Shown: positions 34,501-45,164 of the stretch, piece by piece
Layout of the letters: every line of letters begins with the position of its first letter
Position numbering within the stretch: position 1 is the first letter of the stretch
Assembly (NCBI GenBank): GCA_030267565.1
Contig: BRXU01000020.1
Location: forward strand, 434,001-498,000
Direction of reading: 5' to 3'
From: Pleodorina starrii
Lineage: Eukaryota; Chlorophyta; Chlorophyceae; Chlamydomonadales; Volvocaceae
DNA: 64,000 nt
The notes under the pieces: generated by a model
Databases searched by the model: none
Told to the model about the DNA's origin: nothing
Seen by the model: only the letters and a program-made list of their open reading frames with translations
Made by a program: the position numbers and the translations under genes

Positions 34501-37500
34501 ACCAACCGCTTCGACGGTCCAAACGGCTGAAGAGAAGATAAATCCGTACTACGGAGCTCTCGGGACGCTCGCTTCAGAGGGGGGGGAATGTAAGAGGGGA
34601 TTCCGGACTTAGCGCGACGCGCGGGTCCGACCCGTTGGTCACGTAACAACGTGAACCTTCAAAGTAACAGAATCAGACATATTAATAATAAATATTAATA
34701 CAGTCCAAAGACTAGTGTGGTGTGTCACTAGTTGGAGGAGTTCTCAGAGAGAACACAGAAGATACTTGATCTGTCGTATCACGATACGGCACGCGGCTTG
34801 GCGAGGGCCGTGAAGTAGAAAAGCTCGTCGGGCTAGGGCATGGTGCCATTGCTTACACACTGCGGTCCAGGTTCAATACCTGGCTAGGCCCATACTTCCG
34901 TTTACATCTCACTCGCTTAAGGTATAAAGATCCACGCTTCCGCACAGGTCTGCCACTCGGCAGACTAAGATAGAATCTCATTCATTACATACGCCGTGCT
35001 TGCATGCTGCTGGCTGGTATCAAGCGAACATTAAATGCGCGCATTATTTACCGTCTTTGACTTTGCAAATTAAAGCAAGCACCGATCGTACGAAAGTACG
35101 GAAGCAGTATGTACGACACGTGCGTACCTGATACATTTGCATGTTGTGCTTGAGGACCTCCTCTGAGGACGTCTCAGAGTATCCGCGGCTGATAAGGTCC
35201 TGGATAGAGTAGGTGTCCCCCCTGCAATTGAGCGAGCAACAGTTCGCGAGGTAGCATGCACGCACAAGCAAGTAAGCACGTACATATATATACATTTAGA
35301 TAGCTTCGTTCTGTGTATATGCGTATTATTCGTTATTAGGTAGCTAGAGGCCACACCAGCCAGCAAGGAGCGAGCTACGTAGCTTGACCGCCGCGCGCGG
35401 CGGGCAGCAGGATACTGCAAAATGCAGCAGCTATCTACTTCTCATTCAACTTAACGAGGACGGGCGTATGGATGTATGTGTATATGTGAGGCCGCTCGAT
35501 CGGTAGATAGATAGATTATCAAGCGATGTCGTTAGTTGGCGGTTGCTTGGCAATCAAGGTGACCGCGCCGACGAAAGGAAAGAAAGAAAGAGAGAAAGCA
35601 GCGCCATCGATCAGTCAATCTATCACCTTAATCACGCATACGATCTCGACACCGGCGGCGACATCGATCCATACACACATCTATCGATATCCACGCATTA
35701 TTATTGCTTACTTTGGCGGCATGGGAACGGTCTTGATCAAAGCGAGCGGGATCATATCAGTCTTGAAGCTGGGGAAGCGGTCTCGAATCATCTGTGGCAT
35801 GACCTGGCCGTTGAGGGTCGGGTCGTCGGTCCCCGGCTGCACGTACTCCCAGCCCCAGTAGTGCAGCGCGATGCGCCCGTCGCGGCCCAGCGCCCGATCA
35901 GCCGCCTACGTGTATATATGGGTCGATGGGTCGGTGGGTCGGTGCGTGGGCGGGAGTTAGCAAGTGGAGATGAAACCGCAGTGAAGGCGGGTGGGTGCGT
36001 GGGTGCTGGGTGGGGGATGCGAGCGGGGGAGCAGCAGGTACGTACGGCGGGGGGTAGGTGTGTGCCGTGGCCATGTATGGCGGCGGCAAAGAGGCGGAGC
36101 GAGGGCGGAGGGCGGGCGGGGTAACGCGGCAGAGGGCCGGAGGGGTAACGCAACACGAGTACGTACGTACATGCAAGCGCACGTACGCGTATGTGCGCTT
36201 TGGGCTTCGGCCTCAGCAGTGTCATCTGTCAGGTGCGGCATGCACCGGTTATCCTTTCAGATGCATGGCGAAAAAATCGTTTCATAGCTCAAGTACACAG
36301 CACGCATACATACGCACATAGGTACACACGGGCACATTCACACGCACATACACACACGCACGCGCGTACCTGCAGAGACCGCTCAAAATCCACCTTGAAC
36401 ATGGAAGGTAGCGGTAGCGATAGTGAGGTGTGTACAGGCCCGGCGGGGTAGGTACGTAGGATGGGAACGGACGGACGCAGCAGGAGGGGTCGGTTAGGTG
36501 CTGCCCAGTTGCCAAACGCGGCGAGCTCTTCAGTCAGTCAGTCAGTCAGTCAGTCAGACAGACAGACAAACGGACAGACAGACAGACAGACAGATGCAGT
36601 AGCAGCAGCAGCACTGCAGGTATTGCGCGATGCTACAGTACAGCTACCAAGGTAGCTGCACCGATTCATTCATTCTGGTGTGTGTGGTGAGCAGACGGAT
36701 AGCGTGGCAGAGTCAGCGAGAGTAGTCACGCAGGGCATCTCGGTGTCATCTATCACAATTCACAAACCGACGACGCCCAGCAAGCTTTGACATACATTAA
36801 TACATCGTACGTACGTATGTATGTACGTATGTACGTAAGTACGTAGTAGGCCTCGTCAGAGCGGCAGCAAACCCATTTAACTTACTATTTCACAGAACAG
36901 GATTGCCAAGAAGCTGCATATATGTACGTACGCCCGATTCGTCGTACGCACACGTCGTACTCACCATGTAGGCGCGGTGCCAGACGGGGAAGGTCTCGAT
37001 TCCGTGCGCACATAAGCCGTTGCCGGTGGACTGCGCGTCGCTCCAGAACGGCCAGCCGTGGTAGCCTGCACGCACACAAGCGTTACGTACATACACACCG
37101 GTACGTTAGATATATACGCGCAACAATCCAGGCCGAACGACATCGCGTTCTTATGCCGCCGGACGGGATCGATGGATGGACAGAGCTCGGCGCATATGTC
37201 CTGCGGGAAGTAAGGCTACTGTACGTATGATTGGATTTGCGCCCGCCTCGGAAAATAAGAAACTCTAAGAGAATCTATGATTCAAAGAGGAAATCTAAGT
37301 AGATCTAATTAGATCTAATTATGTGGGTTTAGGTTCTTTGTCATCTGCAGATCTGCGTGGCTAGGTCTGGCTATCAGGGGCCGCCGCAGCGGTGCCCGCA
37401 GGTGTGGTTTGCATCGCATCGGCGATCCCTACTCTGACTTGGCATGGGCGCGTCCACTGTACGACTGTAGAACAGCTATTCCGTCACTAAACAACAGACA

Positions 37501-38010
37501 AGCATGGCCTGGAGGCCGCTGTGATGACAAGCAACCCAGAGCAACCACACCAAAAGAGAAGCAGCAGCTACTCCCACCCCACCCCTACCCCCAAACATAC
37601 ACATACGCGGCACGAATGATCTCACTCGCGAGGCGGAAGAACTCGCAGGGCATTTGGTCCGCGGGCGGAGGCCCGGCCGCGGGGTCGATCTGCAGCCACT
37701 GGTTCTGGAGCCACTCCGGCCTCAGCTCCATCATCTTCTCCATCGCGTCGCAGAAGCGCTCCTGCTCCTCCTTCGGCAAGGTCCGGAACTCCCTCCGGAT
37801 GACCGGCTCCTTGACAGCCGACGACGGGCCGAGCGGACTCGGCGGCACGACGCCGCCGCCGGAGGGCTTCTGCGACGAGTTCACCGCCGCGTTATTAGCG
37901 GCAGCATCGCCGGGGCCGACGATGGTGTTGTTGTTGTAGGTAATGTTGACGTTGGTCGCGGCATGGACGACCAGGCCTTCTCCGGCACAGGGACAGGATG
38001 CTGGCTGCAT
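25701..38010 (-). CDS. Tyrosinase-matrixin fusion protein (18 exons, ~922 aa)
   Basis: Exons from 5' to 3' are 38010-37626, 37065-36965, 36393-36370, 35905-35712, 35221-35128, 33235-33064, 32694-32615, 32098-31973, 31292-31180, 30658-30485, 30274-30199, 29875-29792, 29261-28818, 28293-28216, 27693-27526, 26784-26515, 26289-26232 and 25828-25701. All phases agree. Residues about 85-350 are a type-3 copper tyrosinase: CuA ligands H131 (YHGWPF), H149 (CAHG) and H158 (WHRAY), then CuB H301 and H305 (PHNMLHN) and H328 ([10 protein letters not shown]). It should oxidise phenols to quinones. Residues about 393-545 form the C-terminal domain usual after tyrosinases ([23 protein letters not shown]). 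An Ala/Asn-Gly-rich linker (about 550-670) follows. Next comes a matrixin propeptide-like part (LQEQLGLP then [10 protein letters not shown]) and a matrixin fold (about 725-922; [13 protein letters not shown]). Its zinc motif reads [11 protein letters not shown], so protease activity is unlikely. No signal peptide was seen, and a 5' exon may be missing. Two separate genes cannot be fully excluded. Confidence 0.8.
27166..27520. repeat. (CA)n / CGCACA microsatellite in intron 15 of the fusion gene
   Basis: About 350 bp of acacgc-type units on the plus strand, within the intron that begins with a GC donor at 27525. The overlapping His/Thr or Val/Cys ORFs on both strands are repeat artefacts. Confidence 0.95.
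31545..31888. repeat. (TATACATA)n AT-rich microsatellite in intron 8 of the fusion gene
   Basis: About 340 bp of alternating TA with tatacata and tatgcata units, self-complementary over short ranges. It lies between exons 9 (31180-31292) and 8 (31973-32098). The Tyr/Ile ORFs are artefacts. Confidence 0.95.
32259..32426. repeat. 42-bp minisatellite, four units, in intron 7 of the fusion gene
   Basis: Four head-to-tail units beginning tagtagcagcaggcacccca. Units 1 and 2 share agccctg and units 3 and 4 share agacctg, which implies stepwise duplication. It lies between exons 8 and 7 of the fusion gene. Confidence 0.92.
33935..34541 (+). pseudogene. Chromovirus integrase tail with chromodomain
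   Basis: An open frame ending in TAA at 34539-34541. It begins inside the integrase C-terminal part ([34 protein letters not shown], the GPY/F module) and continues into a chromodomain ([30 protein letters not shown]). It finishes with a basic tail (RRSKRLKRR). Chromodomains on integrase steer insertion by binding modified histones. All upstream domains are missing, so this fragment is not functional by itself. Confidence 0.88.
34589..34989 (+). repeat. 3' LTR of the chromovirus remnant
   Basis: It starts TGTAAGAGGGG just after the polypurine tract and ends CATTACA before the TACGC duplication. A TATAAA box lies at 34923-34928, about 60 bp before the end, a normal LTR promoter position. A tRNA-like segment with a perfect T-arm (ccagg ttcaata cctgg, about 34859-34875) lies inside it. 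No matching 5' LTR was found in the window. Confidence 0.75.
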
Positions 38011-41000
38011 TTCTCTTTATATGTAAAGTTTAGATTTCGATTGAGCTAATGGATATCGGAGAGGTCTCCTGATGAGCCGTCTGGATCTGCTGTACGTACG
38101 CGCTAGCTGGTGTGGTGAGCGCGGTTTGCACCGAAATCGATTGCTGGCAAAGCCCGATCAATTGACGGCTAGGAGAAGGAGTATGGAATACCGGTAGGTA
38201 GAGGTAAAGAGCTAATACGTGTGGCCGTTGAAGGACGGACGGGCAGACGCTGAAAGCGATTAAAGATTACGGGCCGTCAGGAATACAAATCAGCTAGAAA
38301 ACAGGGAACTTAATTAAGTGTTGCTTTCAAGCCATGAAGAGCTGGAGAATGGGGTTGAACGTTCTTATACAAGAACGCAGTTACCAGGGGCTTCACTTTT
38401 GCCGGACAGGTTCCGGTGGGCCCCCGACGGGCTCCAGGCGGGCGTCAGACCCGTGCGGCTTTGTGCGCGGGCATGCTAGCTGTGCGGTACCGAAGAACGA
38501 GTCAAGAGAACTTACAATGGCAACACATCGGCATTGCCCAATTAATTGGTAACATTAAATTGCACAAGAAACGAAGTTCCTGCTTCGCTGCCGGTACTGC
38601 GCTTCTTGTGCGATCGGTACCGGTATGTTGCGATTGCCGCCCGCCGTCCCGTGCACGCGCAATTATTTTTTTACAGAGGAGCTGGATAACAGCTACATAG
38701 TGCGATCGCATCTGATCGCACGACTGCGTCCCTGCGCACGCGTCCCTGCGCAGGCATGCCGTGTCGCGCGAGCTCAACTATAAACGACGCAAACGTAAAA
38801 CTTCAAAAGCGACTACAATAACAGTACGCAAATATACAATATTAATATTAATTATTTACAGTGATAGTTACTAGTATGCAGGTAACGCCTGGATAGAAGC
38901 TGGATACCGGGCGGTGCGTGAGTTTCGAGCGAATGCATCGGGTGGACAACGCTACTCGCAGCCAGGCTCTGTTGGGGAGGAACGTTTCTTTGCAATGTGC
39001 TCTTTCCATTGTACGTGATCAATTTATGACACTCTATTGCGCTCGACACGTGTAAAAACAGGCCGACCAAGTGCCAAAGCGAAAGTTAGAAGCTGCGACT
39101 TTCAAGTCCACGAAGAGTGTCTCCTCCTTTCAATGGAATCTTATTCTCAGGGCAAACCTCGATAAAATAAAATTCGAGCACGGCCGGCATATCCCATGGG
39201 AAGATGTGACCTGTGAAGCTACGACCAAGGGCCGTTTTCCCGGAAATCTCGGTCATTCCTTGATAAACAATTAACACGTATTCTTTGACAGAATTTTGGT
39301 AGATTTGTCTTCAATCTACGTCTTGCCGCGTTCGTGTAACCGGAATGAACAACTCGAGCGACACGCGTTTATGTAACCGGATTGAAAAGCTCGAGCGACA
39401 AAGGACAGGTATAGACGATATCCAGTACTACTTGAGTACTTTGTCGAGCCGCACAGCCTGCGAGGTCTGTCAACCTCCTACACGTTCGCATGTCTGGCGC
39501 CAGGACGTTTGCTGCGACAGCACTCCCTCTCAGGGAGATGCTGGCCCCTTGCTGGCGCTGCCGTGTTTACTGCCCCCTTTGGCGGATGTTGAACGTAGGG
39601 GTTGGGAAAAGCGCACCCGCCTGGCACCCCACTTCTGCCCACGATCAATCGTCTTTGACCTGCCCCCTTGGCTGTCAACGGCTTCGACATAGCGCAACGC
39701 AACCCCCTCCAAGCCTCCAAGCTGGCGAACGACCTGTTGTGTTGTCGGAAGAGGTGCCGCGTCCATTTGACGGCCATTCTGCCCCAGGCTCTCCTTTCAC
39801 GGCATGTCGCACGTTTGCGACCGTTGCTTCCTGACCGTGCGACCAACCCACAAAACAAACCACATGCATGCTGTGAACCTCGGCCAACGTGCTGGACTCA
39901 CAGCCACCTGCAGGCCCAGTTACCGAACGCCACGCCGTGTCTTACATCCCTGCTATACGTTTGCGCCGAAGGCAATGTGGAAAGCACTCCGGGTCTGCAT
40001 GCTTCGGTGAGCTCACCTGGTAAGTTACACCCGCCCGCGTTTGCGCGTGCGGCCTCGCCGAACACGTGGGGCCCTTCTGGGGCATAAGACGTTCCAGAAC
40101 AGCCTTGCCGCCCATCAGCCCCAGTCGCACGCGCAACACGGCGTGTAACAGTATGCACACAAGCTAGATCTCAAAAGACCCACAAAGCCATGAAGCCAAC
40201 CAAACGACTGCCTGGCCGTCCATCACCCATGGCCCGCCCATCATGTCACATCGAAGTCGTCATCAGTTCCAACGATAAGAGCCGACCTGGGACGGGCGGT
40301 CGCCGCCCGCAGGACATCTCGCTCCTTATCTATTCTAGCACACAACAGACCCGTGGGTCAGGACACACGCGCCACATGCAGGTAACCTCTGCCTCAACAT
40401 ACGCGCACTGGCACCGCATTGATGCACGCCAGTTAGGAGCCTGGACATCCGACAAGCGTGGTGCACGTTGGGAAGGCCCGCAACGCCAGACAGCAGCAGC
40501 TCTCTCGGCCAGACGGCATGCAGCACAGCCGCTGCATCACGGTTTCAACACGAAGCCACGTATGAAAAGCCCGGCTAGTGGGCACGCCTTCACTTCGCCT
40601 CACCAGCACTCACAGCACAGGCACTTGCCGCACGCAGTCAAAGGCGTGTGCCTGCGTCCGGAGCTAAAAACTCATGATGGTTCAGGTTGCACAATACGCC
40701 GACACATGAACACAAACAACTGTACAGAATGGCGCGGGCGTGCCCGTGCCCGCAAATCTCGTGACTTGTTATTTGGACGGGACAGCTACGAGATCCTATC
40801 GGACTAAGGAAGCCACCAGACGGCATCAGCACATGTGACGCAGCTGCGAACAGAAGCCGCCGAGGACGCAGGCATATGTGCATCGCCTTTCCCAAAGCCC
40901 GCCGTAAGAGAATCCAGCACTGGGTCATGGGCCGCGCCCCGTCGCAGATTTGGCATTCACCAATTGCACGCAGTTGCACGTCGCTCCGGCGACGCATTCT

Positions 41001-41487
41001 GGCAAACACAGGCAATTCGTGCTAGCTTCCCGACCGGCAGCGGTCAGCGCCTCCTCACGCGTGCTCGAACTGGGCGGTGATGACGAAGTGCAACGTCGAA
41101 CGAACGGCTACTTTGAACGCCATTATGCCGCCGTCGTGTTTTCCCGGCCCTACCGCACGCGCACGCAAGAAAAAGGAACAGACCCAGCAAGCCACACCGT
41201 TTCCCGCAACAGCAGTCAATCCGCGCCCCTCGCCTCCCTTGCAGGACGTTCTTCTCCGCCTTCCGAAAATCTCCGCTAGGGCTTGCCACAAACAGCCTTC
41301 ATTCCCCCGCCCCGTCATGCCACGGAGAAGCCTGCCATCCCAACGCCCAGCCGAGTCGTGCTGCCCTGATGCTCCGCCTCGTAAACCTCATGGGCAACGA
41401 CCATGGAGGGCGCAAAAGCGTATTGACCGAAATCCACATCCATACCCACGCGGCAGGCGCGCTTTTCCTCGGCGCGACGGCAGCTTC
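38011..41487. other. Intergenic region between the fusion gene and PP2A-A, no gene supported
   Basis: The longest open frame (40190-40807 plus, 205 codons) has no domain, no splice partners and a composition like its surroundings. The others are shorter. The right end should contain the 3' untranslated region of the minus-strand PP2A-A gene. The left end should contain the promoter, and perhaps a missing 5' exon, of the fusion gene. Confidence 0.5.
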
Positions 41488-44400
41488 TTAGGCAGTGCCG
41501 TGGTCGCAAGCGTACAGCGCCTGCCGCGCATAGAAGCGCACGTCCATGTCCGGATCCTCGCAGAGCTCCAGCAGCACGGGCCGAATGGTCGACTCCAGCA
41601 CGTTGCGGTTCACCAGCCCGGCGAGCTTCTCCATGATCTTCGCCACGTTGAACTTGACGTTCGGCACCTAGGTGGAACAACCCAGCGACGGGAACACGAG
41701 CGAAAGAGCTGCACTTCAACAGACGCAGGAGCAATCTAGCAGGTGCACGTGCGTTGATGCAAGGACCCACGTACAGCCGGTATGCCATACACACCTGCCG
41801 CTTGGGATTCTGGTCCAATCGTGTATGCAGATGCGTGGGCTTTCAAGCGGTAAGAAGCGAATGGCAAGGAGACTGGGTCAATTGACGGGATGGCGCGCTT
41901 TCCGCGTCACAAGCAGCAGCCGGAGCCAGCCGGTGGTAATTAATCTGTCCGCAGTGCATGCTCAGCCCGTCATGTACAGCTCGAGTGCCGTAACCGCGCT
42001 CGGAGCGAAGGCAAAAGCCACACCCTGCCCGGCACTAACCTTGTCCTTGGCGGCCGTCGTCAGGACGGGCAGCATGAGATTGCAGAGCACGTCCTGGTTG
42101 ACGATGGTCGCCAGCATGGAAATCGCCACAAGAACCGTCATACGGTACAAGTAATGAGGGTTCTTGATCAGCGACAGAACGTGCGGGACCAAGTGGTCAC
42201 GCGCCCAGTCCGCCCCAAACTGCGCAGCCACCTTCTGGAGAGTCCGTGTAGCTGCCTCACGGATCGAGGCGACCTGCAGCGCGGAGCATTGCGGTCAACT
42301 TTGCGCATATCACGCCCAGCAAAACCCGCTCATCGTGAACGTTGAACCCCGATTTAGGCCCTGGAGTCCCATAGCAAGCCCTGGCACCTGGCCGAAATGC
42401 CGGCACATCAGCCCAACAGACGTGCGGGAATTCATGATCGCGCATTCAGGGCATTGAGCCTTACCCGTCAGATCGACGAAGCCGGACTAGCGGGCGCGTT
42501 GCCCGTATCCATGGCGCCCTGGATGTCCATGATACTTGCCCAGCAAGTTCCCGGCTCTCGACGGCCCAGACCGCCCCAATAGCTATCTTACCTGGTCCTC
42601 CAAGCTCTTCATGCACTGCGGCCCCAGCTTCTCCTGGAAGAACTCTGACCCCAGCTGGCCCGCCAGCAGAGGGATGTGCTCCACAATCGCGAGCCGCACG
42701 CGCCAGTGCTTATCCTCCGCAAGCTCCTCAATGGCTGGCAGCAGGCTTTGCGCCAAGAGATCAATCCCGATCACCTGGTTAACCTGCGTAGCCCAAAGCA
42801 GTGCGCTAGGTTGATCTGCTGTTCTGCACCCCGGAGTAGCCATCGCGCGCACCCTGGCCCCCATGACAGAAGCCCCGCCGCATCCGACACACCTGGTCCA
42901 GCTTGCTGATCACATTGAGGCGCACATCCGGGTATACGTCCTTCAGGAGCGTTAGGAAGATGGGGACCAGGTGCTCAATGGTGAGCTGCTTCCCGAGCAC
43001 CGGCGCCATCTCCATGACGACGCCCGCCAGCGCCGCGCGCACGTACTGGCTGCTGTCCATGCTCAGCTCCCGAACGCACGGAATGATGCTGGTGACAATC
43101 TGCTGTGGTGTCAGCAGCTTCGAAAACGCCGACACTTTGCCCGCTGCGGCGACACGCACTTCGGCTTCGCTATCCCGCAACAAGCGGACGAAGTTGGGCG
43201 TGAGCTCGATCCTGTACACGGAACATGGGATGTGATTACACGAGCCCCAGAGCAAGGAGCCGAAATCGAAGCACAACAAGTACTGCGGCCGTGCACAAAG
43301 GCTATTCATGCTATCACAACCTTGTGTTTCAAGCGCAACCCGCGGAATTTACCACCAAAACCACCAGATGACCGTAAGAAACACAGATGACAATAAGAAA
43401 CGCGATTGAATAACCGCAAGAAACCGGACCCCCGGTTCGTCTCATACGAACGCACAACCCACACGCCCATTGATACAATCGCGATACTGTTTTAATTAAT
43501 GTCATTTCGCAAGACGCACCTCGTCACCTCAGTTCCGAGCGCCTCCGCCAGTTGAACCAGCTGCTGGGCCACGTTGTAGCGCACGCGCCAGGATTTGTCC
43601 TGTGCGCGACAAAGTTTCTATTATTTTTGTGCTGCCCGTCCAGCAATAACGACAAGACGTATGACGCGTACCTGGGCAAACTTGTGAATGATAGGAAGCA
43701 GACTGCTCTGCGCGTCCGCCTGCCCCAGGGCCAGCGCAAATGCCCCACAGCTCTCCACCGCCAATAGTCGGACCGAGTCTTGGTCTGCAGAAACCGCACG
43801 GCGGTCTTAGGTCTTCAAGGTTAGAGCCCAGACCCGCCTTGCTTACGCATCTTACCATCTTGCGTCAGGTCCGTGAACAGCGGCATGAGCTCCCGGGCCA
43901 CGTAGTCCCGCTCCACGACTTTTGCAAAGCCGCCCAGCTTCTGTGCGGCCGCCCTTCGCACCATGGGCGTTTCATCGCGGCAAAGCTGTGTGTAGAGCTG
44001 CCGCAGCTCCGCCTTAAGCATTGGCGTGCATCTCGGGTACGCTGTCGCGAAAAGACCGCATGCTGACACGCGAGACGTGAACCACTCCCCGGAACCCAAG
44101 CGCTGCAACATTTGAGAGACGCAGGAAATGGTCAGGCCACGTCCGCTTGAAAGAAGGCCTGCATGGTACCTTCCCTACCTTTAGAATGGGCACAAAATGC
44201 TCGCAAGCGTGCCCGTCTGGCATGGTCGAGCCTACTTTGCCGAGCGACTCCACGGCCTTGTCCCGCACCACCGTTTCTTCTACCGTCGAGAGCGTCTCAA
44301 GCAGCGGCAGCAGGAGGTATGCATATTGTGGACCTCCCACGTAAGGCACGAAGTTTCCAAGCTGCTCCGCCTGTGCCAGAAGGACCTCATCCTCGTCGTC

Positions 44401-44690
44401 GACGTTCTCGCTGAGGAAGGGGATAAGCTCTGCCCGTGTCCGCTCCTCTCCAAGCGCCTGTGCTATCAGCCCGAGCCTGCTGATGGAGTTTAACCGGCGA
44501 AGCGGCTCATCGCTCTTGAGCTCGTCTCTGCGAGAGCGCGGCCGCACAAACAGAACGATCAGCTCGAGATGCAGAAGACCCGCAGCCGGACCCGGGCTGA
44601 CTTTCGTGCAGGAAGCACACTATGACATACAAGGCACTAAAGGTCTCACATAAGGATGGCAATGGGCAGCAAGCTGTCGTCGGCGGCCAT
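41488..44690 (-). CDS. PP2AA: Protein phosphatase 2A 65-kDa scaffold subunit A (9 exons, 584 aa)
   Basis: Exons from 5' to 3' are 44690-44650, 44527-44179, 44102-43856, 43784-43672, 43599-43520, 43211-42893, 42783-42592, 42273-42040 and 41667-41488. They join in frame from ATG to TAA, and all donors are GT. The product is a HEAT-repeat scaffold that holds the catalytic C and a regulatory B subunit of PP2A. Family hallmarks are seen throughout: [19 protein letters not shown] at the start, [70 protein letters not shown] and, near the end, [10 protein letters not shown]. The length matches the usual 585-590 residues. The gene is head-to-head with the NIP30-like gene; their start codons are 474 bp apart. 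Confidence 0.95.
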
Positions 44691-45164
44691 TCTCAAAGCG
44701 ACTTGTTTTGCCACTAACGCATGTCCTGTAATTGATTAACCACGCACTGCCTAAGGTTACCAACAATGAAAGTGCGCGGTTGAACGGGTTGTGCCATGCG
44801 GAAGGACGCTCCTGGACAAATTTACGGCGACTCCGTACAGGTTGAACCGCGGCAAAGCGTGGCAGGAAAACTTTACAGTCAGCACTCTTTGCTTCAATCG
44901 ACTCCATGTTCAGTGCTGCCTGTCACGCCCGAGAAACGGTATAGTCCTAAAGCCTTCCCTCCTTCATACCGCATCGCACTCCCTACCTCCTGGGCAGCTC
45001 CAATAGCGGCACGAGGACTCGGCTTTCATCTCAATTCTAACCCGTCCTTCAAAGCCGACCCAGCAGAAGACCAGACCGGCCTGTACTGCCCAACAAACTG
45101 TCGCACGCACTCCAGCAGCGGGTGCAGTACACCTCCCACCTCGCCACCGCCACGCGCTGCCACC
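44691..45164. promoter_or_regulatory. Putative bidirectional promoter, PP2A-A / NIP30-like
   Basis: The 474 bp between the two divergent start codons must contain both 5' untranslated regions and both core promoters. No obvious TATA box is placed suitably for either gene. The minus-strand ORF across 44620-44907 has no family similarity and is disregarded. Confidence 0.45.

Larger units (their letters stand above)
33450..34989 (+). mobile_element. Chromovirus (Ty3/gypsy) remnant with 3' LTR, inserted in intron 5 of the fusion gene
   Basis: The 3' end of pol, a polypurine tract (about 34575-34588) and a 3' LTR are present; gag, protease, RT and most of integrase are absent. The segment 33450-34989 starts with TG, ends with CA and is flanked by TACGC at 33445-33449 and 34990-34994, as expected for a 5-bp target duplication. 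The left end does not match the 3' LTR. Instead it has a 106-bp direct repeat (33450-33555 and 33829-33934) around a sequence with a reverse-strand box-B-like motif (ccagggatcgaactg, near 33770). The element is a decayed, probably composite copy. It lies in the sense opposite to the host gene. Confidence 0.75.

Noticed and set aside
34828..34889. Possible tRNA gene with a perfect T-arm
   Set aside because: Only about 62 nt, with no proper anticodon stem-loop and an imperfect acceptor stem. It lies inside the chromovirus LTR and is at best a tRNA-derived remnant.
40190..40807. 205-codon plus-strand ORF
   Set aside because: No recognisable domain, no coherent exon structure, and it lies in the 3' flank of PP2A-A. 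Length alone is not enough in this base composition.
44620..44907. 95-codon minus-strand ORF upstream of PP2A-A
   Set aside because: It is in a different frame from the PP2A-A start exon and has no similarity. The family-consistent start is the ATG at 44690.
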